A stretch of DNA of 64,000 nucleotides from Misgurnus anguillicaudatus (GCF_027580225.2 NW_027395283.1:5150501-5214500); one strand, 5' to 3'; positions 21,577 through 33,023 are shown, counted from the stretch's first letter. Numbers and translations are program-made. The notes: generated from the letters alone by a model not told the origin.

Positions 21577-21750
21577 GTTGTGGAGTTGTAATATCACAGA
21601 TGAAGGTTGTGTTGCTCTGACTTTAGCTCTGAGATCAAACCCATCACACCTGAGAGAACTGAATCTGTTTGATAATAAACTAAGAGATTCAGGAGTGAAG
21701 CTGATCTCTGATGTACTGAAGAATCCTGACTATAAACTGGAGATACTGAA
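21577..21750 (+). CDS. NLR module A, LRR exon (174 nt)
   Basis: This exon encodes two leucine-rich repeats of the ligand-sensing part of the receptor. It is 174 nt (58 codons' worth), the standard length for LRR exons in fish NLRs, between CTCCACAG and donor CTGAA|GTAAGG. The peptide reads LWSCNITDEGCVALTLALRS, then HLRELNLFDNKLRDSGVKLI and SDVLKNPDYKLEIL, with the LxxLxLxxNxLxDxG signature. The entry phase completes the Gln codon left open by the NACHT exon at 13997. No second LRR exon follows in the window; an inserted inverted-repeat element begins five bases after its donor. Confidence 0.9.
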
Positions 21751-22224
21751 GTAAGGGTAACACTTTACAATAATGGTACATGAATAATCATGTACTAATA
21801 CATAAATTAATAATCACTTTACTATGAACTAATGATGAGTTAAGCTATGTACTAATCAGTAACTAACCATAACTATGTCATGAGTCATATAAATTCATGC
21901 ATGAATAACCGCCTCCTTAACTACACATTAATACATGTTTGTTAGTTAATGCATTAATTAACACTTTGGGTAACCAAAATCAAACATGCTTTAGAACAAT
22001 GGTTCTCAACATGGGGTCTGATGCTTTGAGGTCAAATAAAGATGCATAAAATGTTAAACTAATAATTTTATATGCACAATATATTTTTAAAATGCATATG
22101 CTCACAATACCAAGATAGAAGGTTGTTAAAGTATTTTATTATGTAAAATAATTGTTCCCTTTTTTGCTTAGGTGCTTGTCAATGTTGATGTAAAATCAAA
22201 GAAAGGTGAATGTAAACTTTAGAG

Positions 22225-22490
22225 CAGCGGTCTCCAACAACGTCTGTGAGGTGCCCCACCAAAGCATATTCTATTAATTGTCTCAATTGTAATATTTATT
22301 CATTACAGATTTTTTGTATTTGACCTGGTTTATTTTTAAACAATACTAAAACATCAATAAGTAAAATAAAATAAAATAAAATAAAATTAACAAGTAAAAC
22401 AGAAAGGTTTTAAGTAGACAATATCAAAAAGTAGCCCTCCAGATAACTCCATTGTGGTAGCCCTTGCTCACAAAAGGTTGAAGACCCCTG
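22225..22490. mobile_element. Small hAT-type MITE
   Basis: Left end CAGCGGTCTCCAACAA and right end GGTTGAAGACCCCTG pair. The 8-bp flanks CTTTAGAG and CTTTAAAG match at seven of eight positions, as expected for an older hAT insertion. It contains an (AAAAT)n run near 22360-22390 and no coding frame. Confidence 0.68.
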
Positions 22491-23319
22491 CTTTAAAGCC
22501 TAACAGGCGGCGCGCTCGTTGGGGCTCCGCCTCCGTAGTCTGCTGCTTTTTGCGCTGTCAAAATATTCCAGTTAAAATCACTCTGACCATTTCTCAGAAA
22601 TGACAAACGCGTTAACCAAAGTCACTATGGCAAATGTATAGTGTTCATATAGAGACCATCAAACCGCCAAATCATACCAGTTTATTAACCCATTAAAACG
22701 AGAACCTCTGTGATATCATCTTGATGTTATTTTAAACAATATTTATTTCACTATTCTCATTGCATCAGGATCAGCGTTCAGCCAGTGGCGGATCTACGGG
22801 TAGATTGACAGCTTGCCCAACCAATCATATCCATGGAAAGCGCTTTGATTCGACCGCAACTCTCCAACCATTGGGAATATAAAAAATTTTGAATTGCTCC
22901 TATAATGCTTTTTTGACATTATATGGTTTATTACGGTAATGTCTTGCTTTCCATCCACCAATCGCTGCTGTTATCTAGAGCGGAAGGGGCGGGTTTGAAC
23001 AAAGCGCGCAAATTAGGGTGCACTCGGTAGCAGATGCATGTGGAGTAAGAACGCGTGGATCACTGTGGTAAAGAAAGCCTCGTTTAAGTTATGTATTATG
23101 AACTTATTTAACTTTATTTAACACTGATGTTATCTCGCTGTTGGTAGATCGGGACTCGACGGCCCGACTGGACTGTTTAAGTTGATTTTCAATAAAGCAG
23201 TGTTGAATTTTTTGCTTCTGGGTCCTATGTTTCAGAACCAGTAGGTAAGCCACGGGCGGTTTAGCTAAATAAATGCTTAAATAGTTAATCGTAAATTGTT
23301 GTAATATGCTTAGGCCTTG
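22491..23319. other. Non-coding interior of the inverted-repeat element
   Basis: No supported gene. It contains moderately CpG-rich stretches (22500-22560, 22975-23060) and an AATAAAGCAG polyadenylation-like word near 23190. The sequence is interrupted at 23319 by the chromovirus. Confidence 0.45.
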
Positions 23320-23918
23320 TGTAATGACTTGTAAGAGACGGAAGCAAGCGCAGGTGTAAAATAGAACAATGTTTATTAAATATAAACAAAGAGAGAGTAT
23401 TCAATGTCAATGCGGAAGTAATCCAGTCCGGTGTTGTTGATGGCAATGGTGACGATGACTACGGTGGAAGTTGGTGCTTTGAGTGCGACGTTGGTGGAGT
23501 GGTGAGCAGTGGTGAAATCCAGACTGACACGGAACATCCACACGAAGACGACGACGACAATACACATCCAAACTGAAACACGTAATCCAAAGCACAGGGA
23601 ACAACCAAGCAACACGGAGACTGAGCAAACAATAGAATCTGGCAGGGAACGACGACAATACACATCCAAACTGAAACACGTAATCCAAAGCACAGGGAAC
23701 AACCAAGCAACACGGAGACTGAGCAAACAATAGAATCTGGCAGGGAACAGAAAGTCAGGTGAGTCTTTATGGAGATGATGTAATGATGAACAGCTGGAGC
23801 GAGACAATCAACACACAGGTGAAAGGGATCGCTCTAACGAGCACATGGCAGGGTAAGTGAACAACACACACACACAAACATGACACGGAGGAAAACAATG
23901 GATTTTCCTACCGTGACA
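23320..23918 (-). repeat. Chromovirus 3' LTR (599 bp, with internal 98-bp duplication)
   Basis: Bounded by TGTAATGACTTG and CCTACCGTGACA on the plus strand, the same ends as the other LTR. It is 98 bp longer because the segment from about 23560 (AATACACATCCAAACTGAAA...) to 23657 is present twice in tandem. Apart from this, the LTRs look essentially identical by eye. Confidence 0.93.
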
Positions 23919-23930
23919 GTACCCCCTCCC

Positions 23931-24809
23931 CTAGGAACGCCCCTCGGCGTTCCCAGCCTGCTTTACCTGTTGATTGAACTCATCAATAAGGCGGTGATCC
24001 AGTATGTCCCGAGCAGGAACCCACCTTCTCTCCTCCGGACCGTAACCTTCCCAATCCACCAAGTACTGAAATCCGCGTCCCCTCCGTCTGGAGTCCAGAA
24101 TACGGTTAACCGAATAAGTGGTCTCCCCATTAACGATACGAGGCGGAGGGGGAACCGGGGTATGCGGATTAAGACGGGAAGAAATCACCGGTTTAATTTT
24201 GGAGACATGAAAGACGGGGTGAACCCTCCTGTACGCAGGAGGAAGGCTAAGACGCACTGTTACCGGATTAATGATCTTGGTAACAGAAAACGGGCCAATA
24301 AATTTGGGAGCAAGTTTATTCGAGACGGAACGCATCGGAATATTCTGGGTAGAAAGCCACACTCTTTGACCGACGACGTATCGGGGAGGCTTCGACCGGT
24401 GGCGATCGGCCTTGGCCTTGGTGCGTGACCTTGCCTGGAGCAGAGCTCTGCGAGCTCTGGTCCAGGTGCGGTGGCACCTCTGGACTAGTGCGTTTGCGGA
24501 GGGAACCGACACCTCGGATTCAGTACTGACAAAATTAGGTGGTTGGTACCCTAAACTACACTTAAAAGGAGACATGCCCGTAGATGACACCGGCAGAGAA
24601 TTGTGTGCGTACTCCACAATTGAGAGTTGCTGACACCAGGACGAAGGATTCTTGGAAACCAGACATCGCAACACCCTTTCGACGTCCTGATTGGCTCGCT
24701 CGGTTTGACCGTTGCTCTGGGGATGAAACCCGGATGAAAGACTAACAGTCGCCCCTAGCAATTTGCAGAACTCTCGCCAAAATTTGGACACAAACTGGGG
24801 ACCCCTGTC
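23931..24809 (-). CDS. Chromovirus integrase C-terminal part and chromodomain (shifted frame)
   Basis: This frame continues pol after a one-base insertion near 24810. It carries the second catalytic Asp ([12 protein letters not shown]), the catalytic Glu region ([20 protein letters not shown]), the GPFxVxK-type core-binding segment, [12 protein letters not shown], and a C-terminal chromodomain ([33 protein letters not shown]). The chromodomain targets integration by binding modified histones. It ends just before the polypurine tract. The frame also runs to 24857 upstream, but the homology starts near 24810. Confidence 0.9.
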   Translation of the reverse strand, partial: DRGPQFVSKFWREFCKLLGATVSLSSGFHPQSNGQTERANQDVERVLRCLVSKNPSSWCQQLSIVEYAHNSLPVSSTGMSPFKCSLGYQPPNFVSTESEVSVPSANALVQRCHRTWTRARRALLQARSRTKAKADRHRSKPPRYVVGQRVWLSTQNIPMRSVSNKLAPKFIGPFSVTKIINPVTVRLSLPPAYRRVHPVFHVSKIKPVISSRLNPHTPVPPPPRIVNGETTYSVNRILDSRRRGRGFQYLVDWEGYGPEERRWVPARDILDHRLIDEFNQQVKQAGNAEGRS

Positions 24810-27291
24810 AAGAGACCACGTCTGTCGGGAGGCCATGTATTCGGAAGACGTGGTCAATGACAGCTACCGCTGTTTCCTTGGCTGATGGTAATTTGGGCAA
24901 GGGAATGAAATGGGTCGCCTTCGAGAACCGGTCCACTACGGTCAAAATCACCGTATTACCCTTAGAGGGTGGGAGGGCGGTAATAAAATCTAGCGAAATG
25001 TGGGACCAGGGTCTCGAAGGGACAGACAGCGGTAAAAGTAACCCATCTGGAGGACGATTGGAAGTCTTACCAACGGCACAAACCGAACAAGCCAAGACGA
25101 AGTCGTGGACGTCACGAGCCATACCAGGCCACCAAAATCGTTGCTTGACTAGAAACCTAGTTCTACTAACCCCTGGGTGACAAGCAACACTGGAACCATG
25201 ACCCCACTGGAGAACGTCTGACCGTAACCCTTCCGGCACAAATAAACGGTTCGGTGGGCAGCGAGCCGGGGGCGTTACCCCTTCTAAGGCTGTCAAAACC
25301 TTCGATTCGACCTCCCATCTGAGCGCAGAGATAATGATTTTCTCTGGTAAAATGGGCTCGGGAGTAGCAGTACGATCGGAACGCTCAAAAAGACGGGATA
25401 AAGCATCGGGTTTGATGTTTTTGGAACCCGGCCGGTAAGAAAGTGTAAAATCGAAACGACCGAAAAACAATGCCCACCGAGCCTGCCTGGAGTTAAGTCT
25501 TTTGGCAGTTCTAATGTATTCGAGATTCTTATGGTCCGTCCATACAATGAAAGGTACACCCGACCCCTCAAGCCAGTGACGCCATTCTTCCAGTGCTAGC
25601 TTGACCGCCAACAACTCTCGATTGCCAATGTCATAATTAACTTCCGCAGGAGATAAACGATGGGAAAAATACGCGCAAGGATGAACCTTTCCGTCTGAGG
25701 ATGCGCGCTGGGACAACACTGCTCCTACCCCCACCTCTGACGCGTCGACCTCCACTATGAATTGACGTGAACGATCAGGGGTTACAAGAATGGGAGCTGA
25801 AACAAAGCAGCTTTTCAGTTTGGCAAACGCAGCCTCAGCTGCGTCTGACCACCTGAACGTCAAACCAGGGGAAGTCAAAGCGGTCAGAGGTGCGGCTAGT
25901 TGGCTGAAATTGCGAATGAAACGCCGGTAAAAATTGGCGAACCCCAGAAATCTCTGCAGGGCCTTGCGAGACTCTGGGGATGGCCAATCTACCACAGCCT
26001 TAACTTTCTCAGGATCCATGCGAACACCCTCAGTCGAAATGATGTGTCCTAAAAAAGAGACAGACTGTGCATGAAAAACGCATTTCTCCGCCTTGACAAA
26101 AAGCCCATTTTCTAACAACCGCAGAAGCACTCGTCGTACGTGTTGCAAATGTTCCTGGAGAGACGAAGAAAAAATCAATATGTCATCCAGGTAAACATAT
26201 ATGAACTGGTCTACCATGTCTCGCAACACGTCATTAACGAGTGCTTGGAAGACTGCCGGCGAGTTCGTGAGACCGAAAGGCATCACGCAGTACTCAAAAT
26301 GGCCACGAGGGGTGTTAAACGCAGTCTTCCATTCATCCCCCTTCCTGATGCGAACCAAATGATATGCATTACGTAAGTCCAATTTAGTGAAAACGGACGC
26401 TCCCTGCAACCTCTCGAAAGCTGAAGACATCAACGGCAAAGGATAAGTATTCTTTACCGTGATGTTGTTCAACCCTCGGTAGTCAATACAAGGTCGCAAG
26501 GATCCGTCCTTCTTCCCCACAAAAAAGAACCCCGCCCCCGCTGGAGATGAGGAAGGGCGAATGAACCCCGTTGCCAGAGAATCAGAAATATATTTCTCCA
26601 TGGCCTCCATCTCCGGAACAGACAGAGAGTATAACTTGCCCTTAGGTGGAAACGTACCTGGCAATAAGTCTATCGCACAGTCATAGGGACGATGAGGAGG
26701 AAGAGAATCAGCCCGCGACTTACTGAACACCTCCTTCAGGTCATGGTACTCCGCGGGCACGGTAGACAAATCCACTGCTTTCCCCTGAAACACAGACTCA
26801 GACACAGAAACACAAGCAGAGACAAGACAGGACTTATGACACTCCTCGCTCCAGCTGGTAACAGAACCCAGTTTCCAGTCAATTCTTGGGTTATGGGAAT
26901 GAAGCCACGGATGACCAAGAACTATGGGGGAGAGAGCAGTGTCAGTAATAAAAAATGAAATAGTCTCTGTGTGGTTTCCAGAAGTGATGAGTGTGATAGG
27001 TGCTGTGGTGTACTTGATAGTGGGTAACTGATGTCCATTGAGGGCGAAGGGCGCAATCTGGTGGGTGAGTGCAGTGAAAGGTAAATTGAGCTTACGTGCT
27101 AGTGAGCTGTCGATGAAGTTGCCCTCCGCCCCCGAATCCAGAAGTGCGTGCCCCGAGTGTGACATAGTGGACCACCGTAGTCTCACCGGAAGGAGAGTAG
27201 ATGTAGTAGAGGTCTTCTGTGCAGAGATCCTGCCCGATAGTAGCCTCTGTCTTACTATCGGGCTTGGTCTTTTACCGGGCACCTCTGGCAT
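24810..27291 (-). CDS. Chromovirus pol: protease, RT, RNase H, integrase N-terminal part
   Basis: The frame opens inside the end of gag in the -1 frame, consistent with -1 frameshifted translation of gag-pol, although no standard slippery heptamer is obvious. Residues 51-59 hold the protease motif LDSGAEGNF. The RT covers about 215-400, with YLDD at 367-370. RNase H follows, with [24 protein letters not shown] and [10 protein letters not shown]. Integrase follows with its HHCC zinc-binding region (ACHPGVSR to CSVCAVG) and the first catalytic Asp ([10 protein letters not shown]). The frame stops after a one-base insertion at about 24810. In the family these functions copy the RNA into DNA and insert it. 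Confidence 0.93.
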
Positions 27292-28211
27292 TGGTGACCC
27301 GACTCACCACAGTACAGGCAAAGACCCAAGGATCTCCGCCGATTCCTCTCCTTCCAGGGTAACCGAGCTCGACCCACCTGCATGGGTTCCGGATCTGAGA
27401 GACCACCGGCGGAAACTTCGAGGAGAGGATCCGTGGACTCCGCTTGACGTAGGGGCAGAACTTGAGTCTTCCTTCTGGCAACGGTAGACAGGCGTGCGTC
27501 AACCCGGATCGCCAAGTCCACCAGACCGTTGAGCGACTTCGGTAATTCCGCCGTGATGATCTCTCGATGGATCCGATCCGCCAACCCATGCAGGAAATGG
27601 TCCCACTGCGCTTCCTCGTTCCACCTGCACTCCGCCGCCAGGGTACGGAACTCGATGGCATAGTCCGAGACCGACCGCTCCCCCTGCTGGAGATCCGTGA
27701 GGAGCCGGGCGGCCTCCCTCCCGGCGACGGAGCGATCGAAAACCCTCTTCATTTCTTCGGAAAGCGAGGCGAACGAGGAACAACAGCTGTCCTGGTTTTC
27801 CCATACCGCCGTCCCCCAGAGGGCAGCCTTGCCCGAGAGCAGCGAGAGCGTGAACGCTACTTTGGTCTCCTCGAGCGAGAATGTCCGGGGCTGTTGGGCG
27901 AAATGTAGAGAACAATGAGAGAGAAAAGTACGACAGTAGTTGGGCTCACCGGCATATTTCTCCGGGATCGGCAGTCTCGGTTCCTGGATGAAACTACCCC
28001 CTGGAGGTGAAGATGGTGCGGGCGGCATGGGTGGCGCAGTGGGAGGCGTGATGTTCGGAGATCGCTGAGAGAGCTCGGAAACCTTCGCCACCATTGCCTG
28101 GACGGCCTTCCGCATGTCTTCGATGGTTTGATCCTGATGATCCATACGAGCCAGAGATCGCTGGAGAAACTCCTCCAACGCGGAGATCGGCTGACCACCT
28201 GCTGCTTCCAT
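27255..28211 (-). CDS. Chromovirus gag (capsid and nucleocapsid)
   Basis: 318 codons starting [20 protein letters not shown], the first Met after the 5' LTR; the frame extends into the LTR but translation should start here. A coiled-coil-like N-terminus and a proline-rich linker ([17 protein letters not shown]) precede a capsid-like core with [12 protein letters not shown] and [20 protein letters not shown]. The C-terminus has a zinc knuckle [14 protein letters not shown] (CX2CX4HX4C). The frame is intact. The layout resembles the Sushi-type Ty3/gypsy lineage, from which mammalian PEG10/RTL genes derive; that kinship is inferred. Confidence 0.92.
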   Translation of the reverse strand: MEAAGGQPISALEEFLQRSLARMDHQDQTIEDMRKAVQAMVAKVSELSQRSPNITPPTAPPMPPAPSSPPGGSFIQEPRLPIPEKYAGEPNYCRTFLSHCSLHFAQQPRTFSLEETKVAFTLSLLSGKAALWGTAVWENQDSCCSSFASLSEEMKRVFDRSVAGREAARLLTDLQQGERSVSDYAIEFRTLAAECRWNEEAQWDHFLHGLADRIHREIITAELPKSLNGLVDLAIRVDARLSTVARRKTQVLPLRQAESTDPLLEVSAGGLSDPEPMQVGRARLPWKERNRRRSLGLCLYCGESGHQCQRCPVKDQAR

Positions 28212-28227
28212 GTTGGCCAGATTCTTC

Positions 28228-28728
28228 TGTAATGACTTGTAAGAGACGGAAGCAAGCGCAGGTGTAAAATAGAACAATGTTTATTAAATATAAACAAAGA
28301 GAGAGTATTCAATGTCAATGCGGAAGTAATCCAGTCCGGTGTTGTTGATGGCAATGGTGACGATGACTACGGTGGAAGTTGGTGCTTTGAGTGCGACGTT
28401 GGTGGAGTGGTGAGCAGTGGTGAAATCCAGACTGACACGGAACATCCACACGAAGACGACGACGACAATACACATCCAAACTGAAACACGTAATCCAAAG
28501 CACAGGGAACAACCAAGCAACACGGAGACTGAGCAAACAATAGAATCTGGCAGGGAACAGAAAGTCAGGTGAGTCTTTATGGAGATGATGTAATGATGAA
28601 CAGCTGGAGCGAGACAATCAACACACAGGTGAAAGGGATCGCTCTAACGAGCACATGGCAGGGTAAGTGAACAACACACACACACAAACATGACACGGAG
28701 GAAAACAATGGATTTTCCTACCGTGACA
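28228..28728 (-). repeat. Chromovirus 5' LTR (501 bp)
   Basis: Ends match the other LTR (TGTAATGACTTG at 28228, CCGTGACA at 28728 on the plus strand). Transcription would run towards lower coordinates. The leader between the LTR and gag is only about 16 bases, so any primer-binding site must lie within or overlap GAAGAATCTGGCCAAC; I cannot assign the primer. Confidence 0.93.
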
Positions 28729-28959
28729 CCTTGCGAATGTAATGTTCATGAAATTAACCAGGCTTAATGACGTATGCAGCCTTTATATCCGACCTCCGGA
28801 GGATGTAGCCTTCTGTTTCAGCCATTCTAATACGGTTAGATTGAATAACGTCATTTGAACTTGAATTGACAGAACAGAGTCATTTTATTCTCCCCAAATT
28901 AAGTTAAAAAAATTATCTGTTAATCTGGCACGCAGATTTTAAGAGACCCACCCATCAAA

Positions 28960-29220
28960 CATTTTCTCCCTCTGCCGCAGCAAACTGAGAAACAGACTAC
29001 TTATAAACTAACATAAATTCATGATTTGTTAAGTATGATTAGGTCATGACTTTACTTTAAGGGGCACATCATTAATAACTCATCATTAACTTATAATAAA
29101 CTAACATGAATTAATGATTTGTTAAGTATGTTTAGGTCATGACTTTACTTTAAGGGGCACATCATTAATAACTCATCATTAACTTATAATAAACTAACGT
29201 AAATTAATGATTTGTTACTG
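28960..29220 (+). repeat. 93-bp tandem repeat, about 2.5 copies
   Basis: The word GACTTTACTTTAAGGGGCAC recurs at 29048 and 29141, each followed by ATCATTAATAACTCATCATT. A further partial unit precedes the first. The unit is related to the arm of the enclosing inverted-repeat element (TTAACTCATCATTAGTTCATAG). Confidence 0.8.
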
Positions 29221-29721
29221 TATTATTGTGTAGGTAATGACATTTCTTGGAGGGGTACATTGTTAAAAAGTTATCAAGTACACATTCTATACATATTCAG
29301 CTCATCTAAATCCTAATTTTTGGTGGTTTGTAAAGGAGAGGAGCAGAGGAGAAAATTGTGCAGGCATTTGGAAGGGGCAATAATGGCTTAAAAGAAGAAC
29401 AAGAACACAAGACAGATACTGTACGTGCATTTTGATAATAAGACAAGCCAGTTCACACACTAATCATTATCTGTAGGCTAACACTGATTTAAATAGATAA
29501 AGAATAGCTTCTGTCACTCTTAATGGCAGCAGTAGAATAACTCATTTTAATTATGAATGCATAATTGTACATTTAATGATTAAGGTTAACTGTAAATATT
29601 GCAAGAAATCCAGTGCCATTCAATTATAAGTTTGTAGCTCAGCTGCAGGAGCAAATGTAAACAGTTTTGCATTACAAACTTAAACATTTTGCATAAACAA
29701 GTTATTTACGGTCTTCTAGAG
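29221..29721. other. Non-coding interior of the inverted-repeat element
   Basis: AT-rich, with no supported reading frame, repeat or RNA. Confidence 0.45.
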
Positions 29722-30048
29722 AGCATGTTTGATTTGGGTTACGCAAAGTGTTAATTAATGCATTAACTAACAAACATGTATTAATGTGTAGTTAAGGTGG
29801 CTGTAATTCATGCATGAATTCATATGACTCATGACATAGTTATGGTTAGTTATTGATTCGTACATAGCTTAACTCATCATTAGTTCATAGTAAAGGGATT
29901 ATTAATTTATGTATTAGTACATGATTATTCATGTACCATTATTGTAAAGTGTTACCTTATTATTATACAGCACATCTTCACATAGAGAGACACATCTGTA
30001 CAAGTTTTCAGTTAAATTGTTTAACTGGATTATTGTTGTGTGTTATAG

Positions 30049-30162
30049 ATCAGATCATCAGAAGAGATCAGATTCAGAGTTCAGCTGTGTGTCTATGAAG
30101 AGTGATTGGTCTATACCTGAGCCATTGAATTTTAAGAGTGGCTTCACATCTCCTGCTGTCAG
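30049..30162 (+). CDS. NLR module B, N-terminal repeat exon
   Basis: 114 nt between TGTGTTATAG and donor GTCAG|GTATAA. The peptide SDHQKRSDSEFSCVSMKSDW then LNFKSGFTSPAV is the same repeat type as the exons at 9570 and 9884. Phase 2 at both ends means it could follow either a start exon or the LRR exon at 21577-21750 in frame. No start exon was found between 21751 and 30048. It lies 92 bases after the end of the inverted-repeat element. Confidence 0.78.
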
Positions 30163-30275
30163 GTATAAAACACTGTGAAACATGTTATTATAGCTTTTAT
30201 ATGATGATGTGTTTTGTTAAAGAGATGATAAATTATTCTTGTGATTGTGTTTAGTAAATCTTATCTTCATTATTA

Positions 30276-31718
30276 CGCATGTTTCAAACATACTCCGTAT
30301 GCAGTGCGTATGCGTTGCGTATTGCTGTACCTATGCGGTGGGATCCATCAAGCATCCGTTGTGCTTTCACACATACTCCGTTTGCAGTGCGTTGCTAACC
30401 GCTGCTTCTGCGTATCAAATGATCATGTGATTGATACTTTCTGTTGAAAAGCGCCTCCTCAATAAGCAATATAATAGCCTGCTGTGTTTTTTTTTCACAA
30501 AACAATATACTTCAGATATTATTTGATAGACTAGTTAGGATGTTTAAAATCTCTAGAGTAATGGTCAGGACACATGAATGAATCAAAGGTCTATTTATTT
30601 CCACATATATGATAAAGATAAATTAGCATTATAACTTTTGAAGAGAAAATATAGGTGACAGGCATGGTTACATTATACATTTCCTACTATTTATATATTT
30701 GCATAGACGAGAGTATTTATATAACGGCAATGAACGTCTCATATGGCAAGAAATATCCTCACATAACTTAAAATAACAGCATAATGACATCAATAAACAG
30801 ACAAGGAAGCAAGAGTGACATGCAAATTGTATTATTATTACCGGAAAAACAGCAATATTACTGAAATAAACTCTGAGGTAAATACCCAAAACGTTATATG
30901 ACAAACATTATATTTAAAGCAAATGTATTCTTACAATCATTCAAAGATCCACACATTATTCCATATTACTCCCGTTACTGAGCACGTTCGTCTCTCGCCT
31001 CGCTCTGTTATAATAGCGCTGATTGACTGGGGCGCTTCCCCGTCTTTCAAACAGATCATTTTGTGTAGTTCTCCTTAGAAATATTAACCATAATTTTATT
31101 ATAATAAAAACTTTTTGTCAGATTGATTATGATTTGTATTACCTTAGTTTAACTAAAAATGCCATGGTTATGGTTATTGTGGTGAGACAATAGTAAATTT
31201 GGTTACTGTTGTTTTACAAATAAAAACTAAAAGACTATTTTAGTATAATTAAACAATGGTAAAATTAACAGCATACTTTATGTATATGCATGTATATAAA
31301 CACGGTAGAATATTTAACAAGATGTTATACATACATTTTTCAACTCGTGGTAAGTGTTTTAATTAAGTGTGGTAAGCTTTAATTGCTTCATACTGGGATT
31401 AAACAAATAAGATTACAGAAAAAACTACTGAAAAACTTTATTTGCATCCATTTAGGGTGAAATTACAGCATTTTTGTGTAAATCCGTGTTCATTCTGACC
31501 ACAAAACATGCACTATCACTTTAAATCAGCGCATGCAGCTCGCGTGCCGTACAGCAAAAACTCGCTGCGGAAACGATCGCAGCACTGCTGCACCGCATCT
31601 GCAACGGACCGGACGGACCGCATACATATGCTGTGTAGAGCTCTGACCTGTTAACATGGCCACGTAAAAAATTGCGCACCACAAACGCACTGCATACGGA
31701 GTATGTGTGAAACAGGCG
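30276..31718. mobile_element. Harbinger-like non-autonomous element with TTA target sites
   Basis: Left terminus CGCATGTTTCAAACATACTC and right terminus GAGTATGTGTGAAACAGGCG pair, with pairing continuing to CGTATGCAGTGCG. TTA flanks both (30273-30275, 31719-31721), the usual 3-bp target of PIF/Harbinger elements. It is 1,443 bp and has no transposase; the interior is AT-rich. Confidence 0.78.
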
Positions 31719-31854
31719 TTATACAGCACATGATCACACAGAGACACACATCTGTTAAAGTACTCGGTTACAGTTATAGTTTTTGTATTAAAATAGTGTA
31801 AATGAAAAAGTCATATGAAAGTTTTATTAGTAGGTTACATTCACAGTAGGGATG

Positions 31855-32400
31855 GGCATTTTACAGGAATATAATATTTTAATATTTAAATGATGTTTCT
31901 GAAGTTTTATGATTTTTTTTTCACAATTTCATAGGAGGCTTATAATTAGGAAATATCCACAACAAGAAAAGCTTATTTTCTGAATGTTTTTTTTAAGTTG
32001 TTTTCATTCTTTAAAAAATCGGCTGCAGAAAAATGTCATTAAAACCCCACGCGGAGCGAAGACCGAGTCCAAACCTTGGTGTTTCAAGTCAGTCGTTAGT
32101 ACCAATTCAGTTCTTTTTGATCTTACAGAAATTGAGAATCGGCCGCTCTCTTTCAGTCACTCAAAGTTGCGAAAAAGTCAATCAATCTGCGCTACCAGTA
32201 CACCATCAGAATGCGTTTTCAGTGCGACTGGAAACATTATAACCCCAAAAAGGTTTCTCACTTGTTGTTTCATGAGTGGAAGTGCTACAATAAACATGCA
32301 GATATGTGCCGATCCCCTGGGTGCTCGAGCAGCCACCGAAATGGCCAAGCGCATATGCACAGTTGCTTCACATTAACTTCACATGTTGCGTGGAAAACGT
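31855..32400 (+). pseudogene. hAT transposase C-terminal (dimerisation) fragment
   Basis: A frame near 32180-32265 reads ICATSTPSECVFSATGNIIT followed by PKR. This matches the conserved hAT dimerisation motif PATSxPSERVFSxAGNIVTxKR. It is joined to unrelated sequence upstream and is not part of a full transposase. A hAT-like terminus TAGGGATGGGCATT lies at about 31846. Confidence 0.7.
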
Positions 32401-32596
32401 GACCGCGCCGGTTTCCTCCTCTTCAAAGCGTGTGGGCGCTTCAGAGCGTCTTTTGTTGCAAGTAACCTAAGCATTGCTTGACGCTGTGACGAGCACCCAC
32501 CAGCGGAGAAAGAATTTGGCGCCTATGAACATGCACGTTTGCTAAAAACTGTTTATCTGATCCTCATTTACATTTTTATATTTAAGCAATAAGGTA

Positions 32597-33011
32597 TGTT
32601 GTGGATTTTTTAGTGATTACGAAAAATAATTTTCAGCAGAGGGTTCCATTGCCAAAAGATGACTTTATTGCATACAACAATAAGGCCGAGTTGGTGGCCA
32701 AGCAACTAAAGAGTCTTTTTCAGAATGCAACCTAATATACAGTTCTCTAAAAGTTGAAACCCCTCCCATGTAGTTGTTTTTAGCATGTTTTTATGTCTGA
32801 CAGGTGTTGTGACTTCATTCCTTTCAAATGTCAACCTATGTATTTTTAGCTCTGCTCTCAGTTACCATATTTTAAACCCTGCATACATTGCAGTCTTTAC
32901 GACTGCTAGTCTTCAGCTTACAAGCTTGAGACATACATACTTGCAAAACACATTTGAATCTGAATACCATGTTCACCAAAGATACAGATCTGAATTAAAA
33001 AATCTTCTTCA
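32597..33011 (-). repeat. 3' LTR of the LARD-like element
   Basis: On the minus strand it runs TGAAGAAGATTTTTTAATTC ... AAAAATCCACAACA. It contains a GAACTGTATATTAGG promoter-like box and GCAATAAAGTCATC, a polyadenylation signal. It is the same length as the other LTR, with one T/C difference near 32847. Confidence 0.92.
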
Positions 33012-33023
33012 TTCCACCCTTTG
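33012..33023 (-). other. Polypurine tract of the LARD-like element
   Basis: CAAAGGGTGGAA on the minus strand, directly before the 3' LTR. This is the usual start of plus-strand DNA synthesis in LTR elements. Confidence 0.6.

Larger units (their letters stand above)
23320..28728 (-). mobile_element. Ty3/gypsy chromovirus, nearly complete, 5-bp target duplication
   Basis: The element lies on the minus strand: 5' LTR 28728-28228, gag, pol, 3' LTR 23918-23320. CCTTG flanks both outer ends (23315-23319 and 28729-28733), an exact 5-bp target duplication. A polypurine tract (GGGGAGGGGGTAC on the minus strand) abuts the 3' LTR. The order protease, RT, RNase H, integrase, chromodomain identifies a chromovirus. 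Two near-identical LTRs, apart from a 98-bp duplication, point to recent insertion. One base inserted in integrase probably disables this copy. Confidence 0.95.
21756..29956. mobile_element. Inverted-repeat element with ~240-bp arms, containing a chromovirus
   Basis: The left arm (21756-21997) starts GGTAACACTTTACAATAATG, and the right arm (29722-29956) ends CATTATTGTAAAGTGTTACC. The arms pair along their whole length. The arms are an element type common in fish, here about 2.8 kb once the chromovirus at 23320-28728 is removed. The left end lies within the splice-donor region of the LRR exon, and the right end lies 92 bases before the next NLR exon. The target duplication is not clear. Confidence 0.78.

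Noticed and set aside
23376..23807. Minus-strand frames in the chromovirus LTRs (also 28284-28617)
   Set aside because: They lie wholly inside the LTRs, change with the 98-bp duplication, and show no protein motif.
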